Positions 33,958 through 43,700 of a DNA stretch of 62,431 nucleotides are shown here, in pieces. The translations under genes were made by a program, and so were the position numbers. The notes beneath the pieces are model-generated. The model did no database searches, had not been told where the DNA came from, and saw only the letters and a list, made by a program, of their open reading frames with translations. Location of the stretch: NCBI GenBank assembly GCA_945860955.1, contig CAMATH010000037.1:1-62431 (forward strand), given 5' to 3'. This stretch comes from Planctomicrobium piriforme. Lineage in GTDB: Bacteria > Planctomycetota > Planctomycetia > Planctomycetales > Planctomycetaceae. The first letter of the stretch is position 1. Each line of letters begins with the position of its first letter.

Positions 33958-35045
33958 GGGACAACGGCCCGTCGGCACAGTCGGTCGTCAGCACGACCCC
34001 GACTGTGTCAACCGTTCCCAGCGTCAGATCCATAAAACGGTCTCGAACGATCGGTCGATTCCTGTCCATCCTTTACATTCCGCTTGCGGTGGGATGGATC
34101 GTCGGGCAGATCGTTCGTGACCGGTACGCGATCTGGGAGATCCTGTTCCACATCCCCGCCCCCGTGGTCGGCGTGACGGGGGGGATTCTAGTCGTCGCAT
34201 CGCTGACTCTGCGACTTCCGCATCGAGCATTGGCAGTCGCGGTGTTTGTCGTATGGCCAATGATTGTCACGGTGTGCCGCGACAACCATTGGCGGATCCC
34301 GAACCGCGATTCGACATTAGCCGTCGATTCGCGGCTGGAATCGACCGAAAAATCCGCGTTTCGTGTTGCGCATTGGAATGTCGCCTACGGCGCATACGGA
34401 TGGGATTCCGCCATGGCGACCCTGGTCGCCCAGGACGCGCGGATTCTCGTGTTGTCCGAGCCGCCCAGTGACATCACGGTTCAGCCCAACCCCTGGTTTG
34501 GAGCATTGCAACGACAGTTGGCGAAGTCGGGATGGCGGTCGGTTTATCGTAATTCGACCGCCACACTGGCTCTGTTTTCCGACAGTCCGATACTGGAGTT
34601 CCGTCCTCTTGAGATTCCCGGTGGTGGCGAGGCGGTTGTTGCTTCCATTGAGCGAGACGACGGAGCTTTGAATTTGTTGTTGATCGATCTGCCGTCGCGC
34701 ATCGGGCGCCATCGCGATCCCTCACTGGCCCATGTCGAGTCGCTGATCGCAAAGCACCACCCCGATCTTGTCATCGGCGATTTCAACGCGGTCCGGCAGG
34801 CGACGCGGCTGCAACACCTTCCCGAGGGATATCGTCACGCATACGATGAAGCGGGGAGTGGCTGGTCATACACTTGGCCCGTTCCAATTCCCGTATTGGC
34901 GATCGACCAAATCCTGGTGGGGCCGCGGCTTGAAGCCCGAGACTACCTGCTTGTTTCCGGAACGAGCGATCATCGATTGCAACGCATTGATTTCGTGAGA
35001 AAGGATCCTGGAACCGGAATCTCCGCCGGAGTAACTCCTCCGTGA
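33954..35045 (+). CDS. membrane-anchored endonuclease/exonuclease/phosphatase-family protein
   Basis: About 363 residues from a GTG whose last two bases overlap the TGA of the dehydrogenase (GTGA). Membrane segments lie at about 30-48, 58-80 and 85-100. The rest is an EEP-fold hydrolase with FRVAHWNVAYG, ILVLSEPPSD, LVIGDFNAV, AIDQILVG and SGTSDHRLQ, containing the Asn, Glu, GDFN, Asp and SDH elements of the active site. Family members cleave phosphodiesters in nucleic acids, lipids or inositol phosphates; the location after the membrane anchor suggests an extracytoplasmic substrate, which is inferred. Confidence 0.82.
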   Translation: MRDNGPSAQSVVSTTPTVSTVPSVRSIKRSRTIGRFLSILYIPLAVGWIVGQIVRDRYAIWEILFHIPAPVVGVTGGILVVASLTLRLPHRALAVAVFVVWPMIVTVCRDNHWRIPNRDSTLAVDSRLESTEKSAFRVAHWNVAYGAYGWDSAMATLVAQDARILVLSEPPSDITVQPNPWFGALQRQLAKSGWRSVYRNSTATLALFSDSPILEFRPLEIPGGGEAVVASIERDDGALNLLLIDLPSRIGRHRDPSLAHVESLIAKHHPDLVIGDFNAVRQATRLQHLPEGYRHAYDEAGSGWSYTWPVPIPVLAIDQILVGPRLEARDYLLVSGTSDHRLQRIDFVRKDPGTGISAGVTPP

Positions 35046-35461
35046 CAACGACCGCCTCTCCTCCGAGTTCGCGGTTCACTCCCGCTCTCCTGATTCTCGA
35101 ACGCTCACCGCGCCTTGAGCCGGATCTCAAAAACCTGCTGGCGAACACGGACTTGCTCGTGAGGCCGTGTCGCTCCCCGAGGGACGTGCTGGAGCTGTCC
35201 TCCAAAATGCGCGGCAGCGTCGTCGTGATGGATTTCGACGCCAGCCCTGCCGAGACGTTGCGATTACTCGAGCATTTGAGCCACGGTCGACGCGACGCGC
35301 GTCCGATTGTCCTGGCGAGTCCCGAATGGGGGGAACTGGAATGGGCGGTCCGTGACGCCGGGGCGATTCACTTCCTGCCGAGATCGACACCCATCCGATG
35401 CGTCGCCAACCACTGCAGGTCGCTTTTGGGCGTCATCGGTGGGAACGACGACTCATGTTGA
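35042..35461 (+). CDS. stand-alone receiver-like protein, degenerate
   Basis: A 139-residue protein from a GTG overlapping the previous stop. It follows the response-regulator receiver pattern: ALLILERSPRLEPDLKNLL, VVVMDFDASPAETL (candidate phospho-acceptor Asp64), RRDARPIVLASPEWGELEW and GAIHFLPRSTP. The usual acidic pair after strand 1 is replaced (LERSP) and the conserved Lys of the last strand is Arg, so phosphorylation is doubtful. It may be a pseudo-receiver. Its 3' end overlaps that of the convergent PAS-GAF-receiver gene by nine bases. Confidence 0.65.
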   Translation: MTTTASPPSSRFTPALLILERSPRLEPDLKNLLANTDLLVRPCRSPRDVLELSSKMRGSVVVMDFDASPAETLRLLEHLSHGRRDARPIVLASPEWGELEWAVRDAGAIHFLPRSTPIRCVANHCRSLLGVIGGNDDSC

Positions 35462-37213
35462 CTGCGGCGTGGTTCCCACTGCGGTCGTTCCCGCAGACTC
35501 TCCCTGATTCACGATTTTTGCGCCATAACCGTTGACCGCTTTTTCGACTTCGGCCAGGAACATCTCCTGGCGGAACGGTTTGTAGAGAACCGCTTTCAAC
35601 CCTTGTTCCCGCGCTTTTACAATTGAGTGTCCCGGATCGTACCCGTAACCCGTCATCAGAATGATGGGCAAATCGGGTCGGGACTCCCTGACCCGGCGGA
35701 AACACTCGAAGCCGGTCATGTCGGGAAGGCGAATGTCCACCAGCACCGCGTCGTACCCGAACATGCGGGCCATCAGAATCGCCTCCGCGCCATCGTGAAC
35801 CGTTTCGACGACACATCCGTGCGGCGCCAAAAGTTCCAGCGATTTCTGGCGAATCTCCAGATCGTTGTCCGCGACGAGAACACGCTTTCCCTTCAGCCGG
35901 GATCGTTGTGCAATCGCGGGGAGCGCCGCACCCGCCGCCAGAGGCGCGATTTCTTCACCCTTTCGCTGAATGCACTGTTTGATGTCCCGGGCGTGCTTCA
36001 GAATCTGCTGCAGCCGCTGCACGACTTCGGGGTCATGTCCGATGTACTTGTCGAGAATCCACGCGGCGTCGTTCAGCACGTCATCGACCGGTTGCGCGAC
36101 CCCGCACAAGATCCGGCCGACGTTTTCCGCCGCCGTCGAGATTCGCTCGGCCGTCAGCAGATTCAGCCGATTCAAAGCGACGGCGACTTCCAGTCCGAAA
36201 AGTTCCAGAAATTGCAGATCCTGCTGCGAAAACGCGCCGGGCTGACGGCTTTCGACGTTGAACGTCCCCAGAATGTGATCATGCCACTTGAGGGGGACCG
36301 TCAGTGAACTGCGCGCCCCGGCCGCCCCTTTGATGTACCGCGGATCATGGTCTGAGTCGGCACAGAGATAGCTTTGCCCTGTCGAAGCGACAAACCCGGT
36401 CACGCCATTTCCCTCGGGCAGCGCCATTAGCACACGGGCGGCCGCTTCGGGGAGCATCCCGACGTTGAGTAACGGGTGCAGCACTTTGGTCGCGGCGTCC
36501 AACAGGCGGATTTCGACCGTCTCGTACTGCAACACACCTTCCGTGCAATTGACGATCTGCATCTTCAAAAGATCGACCCGGTTCTCCACCGACATTTCAT
36601 GCAAGTCTTCGGGAGCCATATCTCCCAGCTCCAGTCCGGCTTTGAAAATGGCGCTCAACTTCCTTTGCCGCAGCGTGTCACTGGTGATATCGCGAACCAT
36701 TACCACGAAGTGCGCGATCTCGGACCCGCCCGCCCGGGTCACGGGTGTCGCGTGAACCTGAAGGTACTTGTTCTCCCCTTTTCGAAGCTGCGTTCGCGCA
36801 CTGACACGCGTCTCCATCGCGGTATGAAAAGGAGTCGGGTCGGAACCCGGCAGAACCGAACTGTCGAACAAATCCGAGTACAACCTGCCAACCAGAGCCC
36901 CCTCAACGCCCGACAATTCCTGCAATCGACGATTGCACCACACGACGCGCAGGTTCAAGTCGAGCAGCGCCACCCCGTCGTCGAGCTGCGCGAGAATTCC
37001 CCCCGAGTCCGGCAACAGACTGGCGGCGCTCAGGAGGTCGGAATTTCCCTCCAGCAGACACAGCCCCTCGATCCCCCCCAGCCGCAATTGTTCCAGCGCC
37101 CGCTCCATCGAATCTGCCTGAACCGCTTCGAATCGCCCATCGACGGCTCCCGCAATCGCCTTCGCAGAAGCACCGTCCCGACTGAAGATCAAAATTTTCG
37201 GCAAGTTCGACAC
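35453..37213 (-). CDS. PAS-GAF-receiver signalling protein without kinase ATPase domain
   Basis: A 586-residue cytoplasmic protein. Residues 1-60 resemble a degenerate receiver (KILIFSRDGASAKAIAGAVD). A PAS domain covers about 72-185 (DDGVALLDLNLRVVWCNRRL, HFVVMVRDITSD), a GAF domain about 205-350 (RSSLTVPLKWHDHILGTFNV) and a helical segment about 350-430 resembles a histidine-kinase dimerisation region but lacks the phospho-His. No HATPase motifs follow. The C-terminal receiver (about 440-560) is intact: VADNDLEIRQ, Asp493 in VLVDIRLPDMTG, ILMTGYG and LYKPF. It therefore looks like a signal-modulated phospho-acceptor rather than a kinase. Confidence 0.82.
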   Translation of the reverse strand: MSNLPKILIFSRDGASAKAIAGAVDGRFEAVQADSMERALEQLRLGGIEGLCLLEGNSDLLSAASLLPDSGGILAQLDDGVALLDLNLRVVWCNRRLQELSGVEGALVGRLYSDLFDSSVLPGSDPTPFHTAMETRVSARTQLRKGENKYLQVHATPVTRAGGSEIAHFVVMVRDITSDTLRQRKLSAIFKAGLELGDMAPEDLHEMSVENRVDLLKMQIVNCTEGVLQYETVEIRLLDAATKVLHPLLNVGMLPEAAARVLMALPEGNGVTGFVASTGQSYLCADSDHDPRYIKGAAGARSSLTVPLKWHDHILGTFNVESRQPGAFSQQDLQFLELFGLEVAVALNRLNLLTAERISTAAENVGRILCGVAQPVDDVLNDAAWILDKYIGHDPEVVQRLQQILKHARDIKQCIQRKGEEIAPLAAGAALPAIAQRSRLKGKRVLVADNDLEIRQKSLELLAPHGCVVETVHDGAEAILMARMFGYDAVLVDIRLPDMTGFECFRRVRESRPDLPIILMTGYGYDPGHSIVKAREQGLKAVLYKPFRQEMFLAEVEKAVNGYGAKIVNQGESAGTTAVGTTPQST

Positions 37214-37426
37214 GGCAATTCACTCCGGTGCATGACCCAGTCCGTCGCACTCTCATGCTACGGCATGGGGAGGATGGTCGCAACAGGAGTTTTTGGTTTG
37301 GGTCGCAGTTCGTCGACATGAGCCGAATACACGCTGACATACTCGAATCTGGTCCCCGGTTCGAAAACAACCAGCCAGATGTATCAGGGGGGAGGAATGA
37401 TCTGCAAGACGCTCAAGAGCGTTCTC

Positions 37427-37447
37427 GAAACCGGTTGGGCCGGTTTC
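37427..37447. other. hairpin in the interval before the Fic remnant
   Basis: GAAACCGG (37427-37434) pairs with CCGGTTTC (37440-37447) across TTGGG. It lies 37 bases before the large palindrome. The surrounding 270 bases (37214-37483) hold no recognisable gene. Confidence 0.3.
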
Positions 37448-37483
37448 GGCATTCGGCTTCTGCACCGCCTGATCGCGCTGATG

Positions 37484-37507
37484 TGATAGTATCACGTGAT
37501 ACTATCA
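37484..37507. promoter_or_regulatory. perfect 24-bp palindrome, probable operator of the Fic gene
   Basis: TGATAGTATCAC (37484-37495) is followed immediately by its exact reverse complement (37496-37507). Each half is itself nearly symmetric (TGATA-G-TATCA and TGATA-C-TATCA), so the site can be read as two 11-bp dyads spaced by CG. It ends five bases before the ATG of the Fic remnant, whose C-terminal part contains a helix-turn-helix. This strongly suggests a self-recognising operator that would also block ribosome access. Confidence 0.7.
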
Positions 37508-37511
37508 TGGG

Positions 37512-38299
37512 ATGGCACCTCCCTTCGAAATCACGTCCGAATCCCAACAGTTGCTCACCCGCTTGGAGCGGTTGCTGGGCCGGTATGAAGGGTTGCATCA
37601 ACCCGTGCCGACGGCGGAATTACGGCGAAGACTGCGCGTTGAGTCTGTGCGTTCGACCGTGGCGATCGAGGGGAACACGCTGAGTTCACGACAGGTCGAC
37701 GCACTCTGGCAGAAATCCGCCGACGACTCCCCGGAGCAGGAGATCCTCGAAGCACACAACGCGCTCGCCGCTTACGAACAACTGCCACGCTGGAACCCGG
37801 CCATTTCGAAGGATTTCCTCGCGGCGCATCGCGTTATGATGGCCGGGTTGCTGTCTCATCCCGGTCGCTGGCGGCGCGGGAACGTCGGGGTGATGTCGAA
37901 CGGTCGCGTGGCCCACATCGCCCCGCCCGCGAATCGCGTTTCTGGTTTGATACAGTGGAATCGGTCTTTTTCGAGCGTCGACCTCAGTATTACGCCGCTC
38001 TGCGTGAATCGGACCGCCAGGGAAAGTCGACTGCATTCGTCGAATTCGCATTGCAGTCGACGGTCGATGCAGTCGCCAAAACACTCGATCAGATCGCGCT
38101 GGCTCCTGTGACGGTGGAAAGCCGGATCGACACGACCCGCGGTCACTTTGGCCAGAACGATTTCAGCCGCCGGGATTATCTGGCGATCTTTCCCAAGCTC
38201 TCCACCGCGACCGCGAGCCGGGACTTGAAGTGGGGGGTGGACCAGGGAGTTCTGTCGACATTCGGAGAGTTGTCGCAGACGCGGTATCGATTTCGTTGA
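37512..38299 (+). pseudogene. internally deleted Fic-family gene (catalytic core lost)
   Basis: From ATG 37512 about 145 residues match the N-terminal part of Fic AMP-transferases: TSESQQLLTRLERLLGRYEG, LRVESVRSTVAIEGNTLSS (inhibitory [ST]xxxE[GN] motif, T-V-A-I-E-G) and FLAAHRVMMAGLLSHPGRWR up to VGVMSNGRVAHIAPPANRV. Then the frame shifts near 37940-37955, and from 37955 another frame gives the Fic C-terminal segment (SVFFERRPQYYAALRESDRQ) and a winged-helix end (FSRRDYLAIFPKLSTATASR). The central HPFxxGNGR region is missing. The result cannot transfer AMP; separate N- and C-terminal products could still be made. Confidence 0.8.
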
Positions 38300-38320
38300 A
38301 CCCAGCAGGGGAAAGGCACG

Positions 38321-38353
38321 TGACTCCGCCCGAGCGAGCGCTCGGAGCGGGGT
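38321..38353. terminator. strong hairpin between the Fic remnant and the SPFH genes
   Basis: GACTCCGC pairs with GCGGGGTC (one G-T wobble) and, after a one-base asymmetry, CCGAGC pairs with GCTCGG. It sits 22 bases after the Fic remnant stop, between convergent transcripts. There is no T run, so it may act as a bidirectional road-block rather than a classical terminator. Confidence 0.45.
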
Positions 38354-38412
38354 CATTCGACATCCAAAATCCAACATCCGAAATGTGATTGCCGCGTGCC
38401 GGTGTCCACCGG

Positions 38413-39357
38413 TTACAAAGACTCCACGGGGGTCTTTTTGGATCCGGTCGTGGAATCCGAGCGGGTTGATTCCGGGTCTCGCGCCGCCAGCAGGTCTGTC
38501 AACAGTCCGCCGCGGTGAGGAACCAGCGTCAGTTTCGTCTTACAGTCCAGCAGCTTCTGAGTTTCCAGAATCGTGAACATGGCGTCCGACGTTTCCGAAT
38601 TCTGGCAGATTCGGCGGAGTGCTTCACCCACCAGTTCCGGGCGAATCGCCGCCGCTTTGGCGAATTCAATCGCCGCCTTCCTGTCGGCGGTGCTGGTGAT
38701 GATGCTCACCTGATTGGCACCATCCTGCTTGATCGCCGACGTGACCTGACGCAATCGATTCACCACTTTGCTTTCAATCTGGTGAATCATTTCGCGATCC
38801 CGGAAGTGGACCTTTCGAATGTATACGGAGCCGAGTCGGTAGCCCCACTCATGGGACTTGGGCGAAACCTCTTCGCGAACCGTGGAACTCATGCCGTGAC
38901 GATTCACCATCATGTTCGCGAGCGGCAGGTTGCTGAGACAGCGAACTGTGGAGTTTCCCACATTGGCCGCGAGTGATCCGCGGGGATCCATGTTCTTGAA
39001 CAGAAACGCCACGGGATCACTGATGAACATCTCGTACCAGATTCCGATTCCCATGGGGGCTCCTTCTTCCGAATTCACGGGGGCGCTTCGCAAGTAGACC
39101 TGATCGAGCCGCAGGTCGATTACGTAACACTTGCCAAAGGAATTGACAATCAGCGCCTTCCATCCCAGCAGGGGCCACAGGAAGTACAGGCCAGGTTCTT
39201 CAATCGTGGTCAGAACCTCTCCGAACAGCACATACACATGACAGCGGCGCTCGTTGACGATCGTGAACACCCCTAAAAGGCGTGCCAAGCTCAAGGTGAG
39301 GGGGACGATGAGAAACGACGCGAACAACGTGATGACAAACGCCAGAATCGCATTCAT
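38413..39357 (-). CDS. SPFH/band 7 membrane protein (second of a pair)
   Basis: A 314-residue protein with an N-terminal hydrophobic hairpin or anchor (about 5-32), an SPFH domain (about 33-200: VNERRCHVYVLFGEVLTTIE, PGLYFLWPLLG, VYIRKVHFRDREMIHQI), and a helical region with short coiled-coil content (about 200-285). Such proteins oligomerise into membrane scaffolds that organise proteases or lipid domains. Its start overlaps the upstream SPFH gene by four bases, so the two subunits probably form a hetero-oligomer like HflK-HflC. The C-terminal 20 residues are low-complexity Ser/Thr. Confidence 0.82.
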   Translation of the reverse strand: MNAILAFVITLFASFLIVPLTLSLARLLGVFTIVNERRCHVYVLFGEVLTTIEEPGLYFLWPLLGWKALIVNSFGKCYVIDLRLDQVYLRSAPVNSEEGAPMGIGIWYEMFISDPVAFLFKNMDPRGSLAANVGNSTVRCLSNLPLANMMVNRHGMSSTVREEVSPKSHEWGYRLGSVYIRKVHFRDREMIHQIESKVVNRLRQVTSAIKQDGANQVSIITSTADRKAAIEFAKAAAIRPELVGEALRRICQNSETSDAMFTILETQKLLDCKTKLTLVPHRGGLLTDLLAARDPESTRSDSTTGSKKTPVESL

Positions 39358-40349
39358 GAATTCACCTCGACAAAAGCCCGTTCCGATCGACCGAACAATG
39401 ACATCCGAACATTTCGCACATACGCCGCCAGCACACCCGGACCGCTGGTCTTCAGTGTCTCCAACTGAGTCGCCATGCGATCAAGCGGTTCAATCTCCGC
39501 CTGAGCTTTGAGCGTCTCAATCTCAACGGCCCGTTTCGACTGGACAATCTTCTGGTCGGCGGCCGCCTGCGCCAGGCTGATATCCGACGAAACCTGGTTG
39601 TGCGCGGTGTTGATCGCCGCCAGGGCCGACTCGACCTCGTCCGGCGGATCGATGCCGGTGATCAAAGAGGCATCAAGGACCATGCCGTACCGGGCTGCGG
39701 ATGAACGACACTCTTGGTCCATATGTTCGTTGAGATCACGCAGGTTTTTCCGCAGATCGTTGATCGAGACGCCGTAATTCACGCCGCCGTCGGTACCAAC
39801 GTTATCGCCCACATTCGCGACCAATGGCGCGGGGGGAGATTCGAAATTTGCGATCCTTTCCCGCAGAACCGAGACAAAGTAGCCCATCACGTGCGAAATG
39901 GGACGCTTGACCCCGAACAGATACGCATACAAGTTGGCGTCCGAAACGCCGTACCGAATCTGGCCGGACAAGCCAATATTGAGCTGATCCTTCGTGACTG
40001 CCTCGAGAATCGTTCCATTACTGTTGGCCCCGGGATCTTCCGGATCGTGAGCCATATTGATGGTCGCGGTGGCGATCGAGACTCGATGCACAGTCTGCCA
40101 GGGCCACTTCCAGTAGAACCCGGGTTGAACTACCCGCACCTGCGGATAGGCGTACCGTTCTTTTTCGTCCTCATCCAATGCGTCGGCGATCGGAAGGTCC
40201 AGCGTCGTCGCGTCGCGCAACCGGTCCGCCCTTCCAAACGTCGTGATCACCGCCCGTTGATTCTGATCAATGACGTAGATGCCTGCTAACAGATACCGAA
40301 TCAAGAACCACACCACGAAACCGAAAACACATCCCAGCGTAATGTCCAT
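39354..40349 (-). CDS. SPFH/band 7 membrane protein (HflK-like, first of a pair)
   Basis: About 331 residues from ATG 40349, with a GTG at 40358 as alternative; AGGTG lies about six bases upstream of the ATG. One membrane segment (about 5-30), then an HflK/stomatin-like SPFH core (YVIDQNQRAVITTFGRADRL, VQPGFYWKWPWQ, VTKDQLNIGLSGQIRYGVSD), followed by an alanine/glutamate-rich coiled coil (IVQSKRAVEIETLKAQAEIE) and a short tail. It is translationally coupled to the second SPFH gene. Partner protease unknown; the FtsH gene in this window is far away. Confidence 0.85.
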   Translation of the reverse strand: MDITLGCVFGFVVWFLIRYLLAGIYVIDQNQRAVITTFGRADRLRDATTLDLPIADALDEDEKERYAYPQVRVVQPGFYWKWPWQTVHRVSIATATINMAHDPEDPGANSNGTILEAVTKDQLNIGLSGQIRYGVSDANLYAYLFGVKRPISHVMGYFVSVLRERIANFESPPAPLVANVGDNVGTDGGVNYGVSINDLRKNLRDLNEHMDQECRSSAARYGMVLDASLITGIDPPDEVESALAAINTAHNQVSSDISLAQAAADQKIVQSKRAVEIETLKAQAEIEPLDRMATQLETLKTSGPGVLAAYVRNVRMSLFGRSERAFVEVNS

Positions 40350-40395
40350 TCGACTCACCTCACTGTCAAAGTGTCGATTGTGCGCTCCCCGTCAG

Positions 40396-40620
40396 TCAGG
40401 GAATCCTCGCCTGGTACTGGCAATGGGAACGGCTGTATCCCCGAGGCAGATCATCGAATTTCACCTCCTCGCCAGATTTTCGCAGTTCCTTCATAAATTC
40501 GGCGACAGCCGACACGTCCACGCGGCCGGCAAGGTTTACCAGATCTTCCAAACCGGTCCGATTGGCATGTCGCGACCAGCCGGCATCCTGCGCGCGACCC
40601 GTGCTGCGGAACCGTTCCAC
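40396..40620 (-). CDS. small hypothetical protein upstream of the SPFH pair (uncertain)
   Basis: A 74-residue frame from GTG 40620, ending 46 bases before the SPFH start. It is highly charged (VDVSAVAEFMKELRKSGEEV) with no membrane segment. Inside it, GGAGG followed by AAATTCG and an ATG suggests a ribosome-binding site for a 20-codon frame (40441 leftwards), so this stretch might be a leader with a short peptide rather than a gene. The interval 40350-40705 otherwise holds no recognisable feature. Confidence 0.28.
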   Translation of the reverse strand: MERFRSTGRAQDAGWSRHANRTGLEDLVNLAGRVDVSAVAEFMKELRKSGEEVKFDDLPRGYSRSHCQYQARIP

Positions 40621-40705
40621 ACCGGGTTTGCCTGCGACGGTTTTTCAGCCGGTGTCGATTCTATCCGTGGTTCGTCTCACAGCGATCCTGCCCGAATTGT
40701 CACCC

Positions 40706-43700
40706 ATGACCCGTCGCATGACACTCCTGCCGCCGACATTGCGCTCGCTTCGCCGCCGGTCCCGGTTGCGAACCCCTCTGGCGTGGCTGATCGTCGCTCT
40801 CTGCGCCCTTCCCTTCGCCTGCGCACCGACCGGTCAGACTCCCCTCGTCGTGGTGACCGACGATGCGATTCCGCCGCAGGCGCTCATCGTCCCCGGTTGT
40901 GCCGAGTGGACTGACTCGGGAATTGATCTCGTGGCCGGCCAAGCGGTTACCGTGACCGCCGGGGGGAGGATCCAGATTGGCAAACTGACCCCCACCCCCG
41001 AAGTGACCGAACGCGATGTGGGTCCCGAGGGAACATTTCTCTACTCCGATTCCCTTCAAGGACGCGAATTCCCCCTCCCCGCCGCCGGCTCCGGTCCCGC
41101 CCCGTGCTTTTGTCTGATCGGAAAAGTCGGCCAAGGCCGTCCATTCTTCCTGGGCAGGTCCCGCAGTTTCACCGCCGAGCAGACAGGCAGGCTCTACCTG
41201 GGAATCAACGACTACCAGGTCTTCGGGAATCAAGGACACTTCTTCGTCGACGTCAGCCTGCCGACCGATGTGCAACCCGCTGAGTACCGCACGCAGGTTC
41301 CCGTCTCCGCGCAGGGGGGCGGGCCGGCCGAAGGTTGCAGCGTCGTAGTCTTCTACATTGACGGCCTCCGCCCCGACGTGGTCGAAGAGATGGCCGCCAT
41401 GGGACACATTCCCAACCTCAAACGACACTTCGTCGACGGAGGGACACATCTGTGCAACGCGTTCACAGCGTTTCCGTCCGATACCATCACCTCGAACGGC
41501 ACCATGTGGACCGGCTGTTTCTCCGACCGCCACGGCCTCAAGGGACAGGTCCGCTTCAGTCGCCACCGCCGCAACTCCGACTCGTTCCTCGAACCGATGG
41601 GACCTGGCCGCAGCTCCCGACAACTCGCCCCCCGGGGGATCGACAAAATGCTGCATGACGGCGAGGCGGCGACAGTACGGACGTTGCAAGGAGACGAAGC
41701 GGAACAGCATTGGCGGGGAACACAGGCGAGTTCCACCCCCGCCATCTACGACCACCTTCAGGAAGACGGCTCCGACTGGGCGACTGGCATTCTTCCGATC
41801 ATGACACAAACTCCACCCATGTTGTGGACCCGCAGCCTGGCGCGGTGCCTTCCCTACCTCCAGGCTCAGGAAGCGTGGCGGTATATCGACGACGCTAACA
41901 CCCACTACGCGCTCCGCCATCTGATCGCCGAGCAGCGAAGGGTCACCGTGATCTGGCTCCCGGAAACCGATTCGGTCAGCCATAAGGAATGTCGTGGCCA
42001 GTTTGGCAGCACCCGTCGGACCATTGCCCGTGCCGATCGCCTGGTGGGTGACGTGACCGCGGCGCTGGCGGCTCAAGGGCGTCTGGAATGCACCTACCTC
42101 GTGCTGGTCAGTGACCACGGACACCTGGGGGGACAGACCACCCATTTGGCGCGATTCGATATCGCCCACGAGGTCTTCTTTCATCCTCGCGAGATCAATC
42201 GATCGCACGAATGGGTCGGCGGTGGTCTGGGAATGTCGGTTCGCCAGCATCGATTCTCGAACTTCCACAAGGGAGACACCAATCGCCAGTTTGTCTTCAT
42301 TGATGGCGATTCGGACGGAACCGCACGCATCTTCTTGCCGCGGTGCGGTTATCGATCGGGGAATTGGACTGGTCCCAACAGGGCGGCGGATCTCTTGGCG
42401 TATTCCGTTTCTGACACCGCGCCGGCCGTCAACCTGCCCGAATTCATCGCCGGTACCAAAGCCCGGCACGATGACGGAACCGTCCGTTATCCGATCGATC
42501 TTGTTCTGCTGAAACTCTCGCCGCAAGCGATTCTGATCACCACCGCCGACCGGGGCCAAGCGGTGATCGAACGCCGACAGCACGAGGACGGACGCTGGTT
42601 CTATCGCTACACACCGGTCGAAGGCGTGACGGCGACCGACGACGGTCGGGTCGCGTTCCAGGCGGTCGCACAACCCCAGGTCGATCCCCTGAAACTGCTG
42701 ACTCGCGTCCGTCCCGCGTTTCTGTCGCAATTTCACGACGAGCAGACGTGGCTGTATGTCACCGCCAGCAGTGAGTATCCCGACGCCGTCGTGACACTCA
42801 CAAGACACATGCTGTGGCAGGAGAGCATCATCGACCAAGAGCAGGAATACGCCCCCGATCTGGTGGTCACCGCGCGACATGGCTGGCTGTTTGGAACGCA
42901 GGGTACCCCGGGAACGACGCACGGTTACCCTTTGGCCGAGTCGGTTCGGGCGACCTGGTACATCTCGGGTCCAAATGTCCGCAGAGGAGCGCGGGTGCAG
43001 GCCCCCTGCCGACTTGCCGACCTCACCCCCACGCTGCTCACACTCACCAACACCGATTACGACATTTCGGAACTGGATGGCCGACCGTTGCGAAATATCT
43101 ATGAAACACCGACCGATCTGCCGGCCGAGGGGGTCGTGCAGACGTCGGCGGAATCGGTTGTGCAGATTCGTTCGCGTCCCCGGTATTGGCGCGATGTCGA
43201 CCTGCGGGCGTGGCGGACGTTGCAATACACCCCCATCGACCCGTACGGCAACCTGCCGAGTTCAATCAACAACCCCTCCAGCGGGTGGGATCTCAACAAC
43301 ATCGCCTACAACGCGATGACGGTCGGTGACTGGAGTATTTTCCGACTGCTGGACGATGTCGCGTCGCCGGCCGTTCCAGGACAGACGCACATCGACGATC
43401 GGTTGGAGAAACTCGATCGGGAAGCGCCGCAACGCACGAGAAAGCCGTGGATCGGGACGGGCATTCAGGCCCTCGACATTCCCGGCACCGCAGTCGCCGA
43501 CTACAGCATGACTTCCACCGGCAACCTGCACCGGGCCGACATGACGATCGACTGGATTCAGGAGCGTGGGGACCGCCTCGACAATCGCCTGGCGAACAAG
43601 CTCCACACTCGCACCGTCACCGGCATCCCGGTCTTGAACCAGGGAATCGACGCCGTCCAGAGCGGCTTCTGGGAAATCTACCGGTTTGGCCAGCGGGTGG

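Noticed and set aside
40396-40620. Confident small gene upstream of the SPFH pair
   Set aside because: No family, weak start; listed only at low confidence.
40700-43225. 841-codon leftward open frame opposite the phosphodiesterase
   Set aside because: Arg/Gly/Asp-rich shadow without family features; the rightward frame carries the conserved active site.
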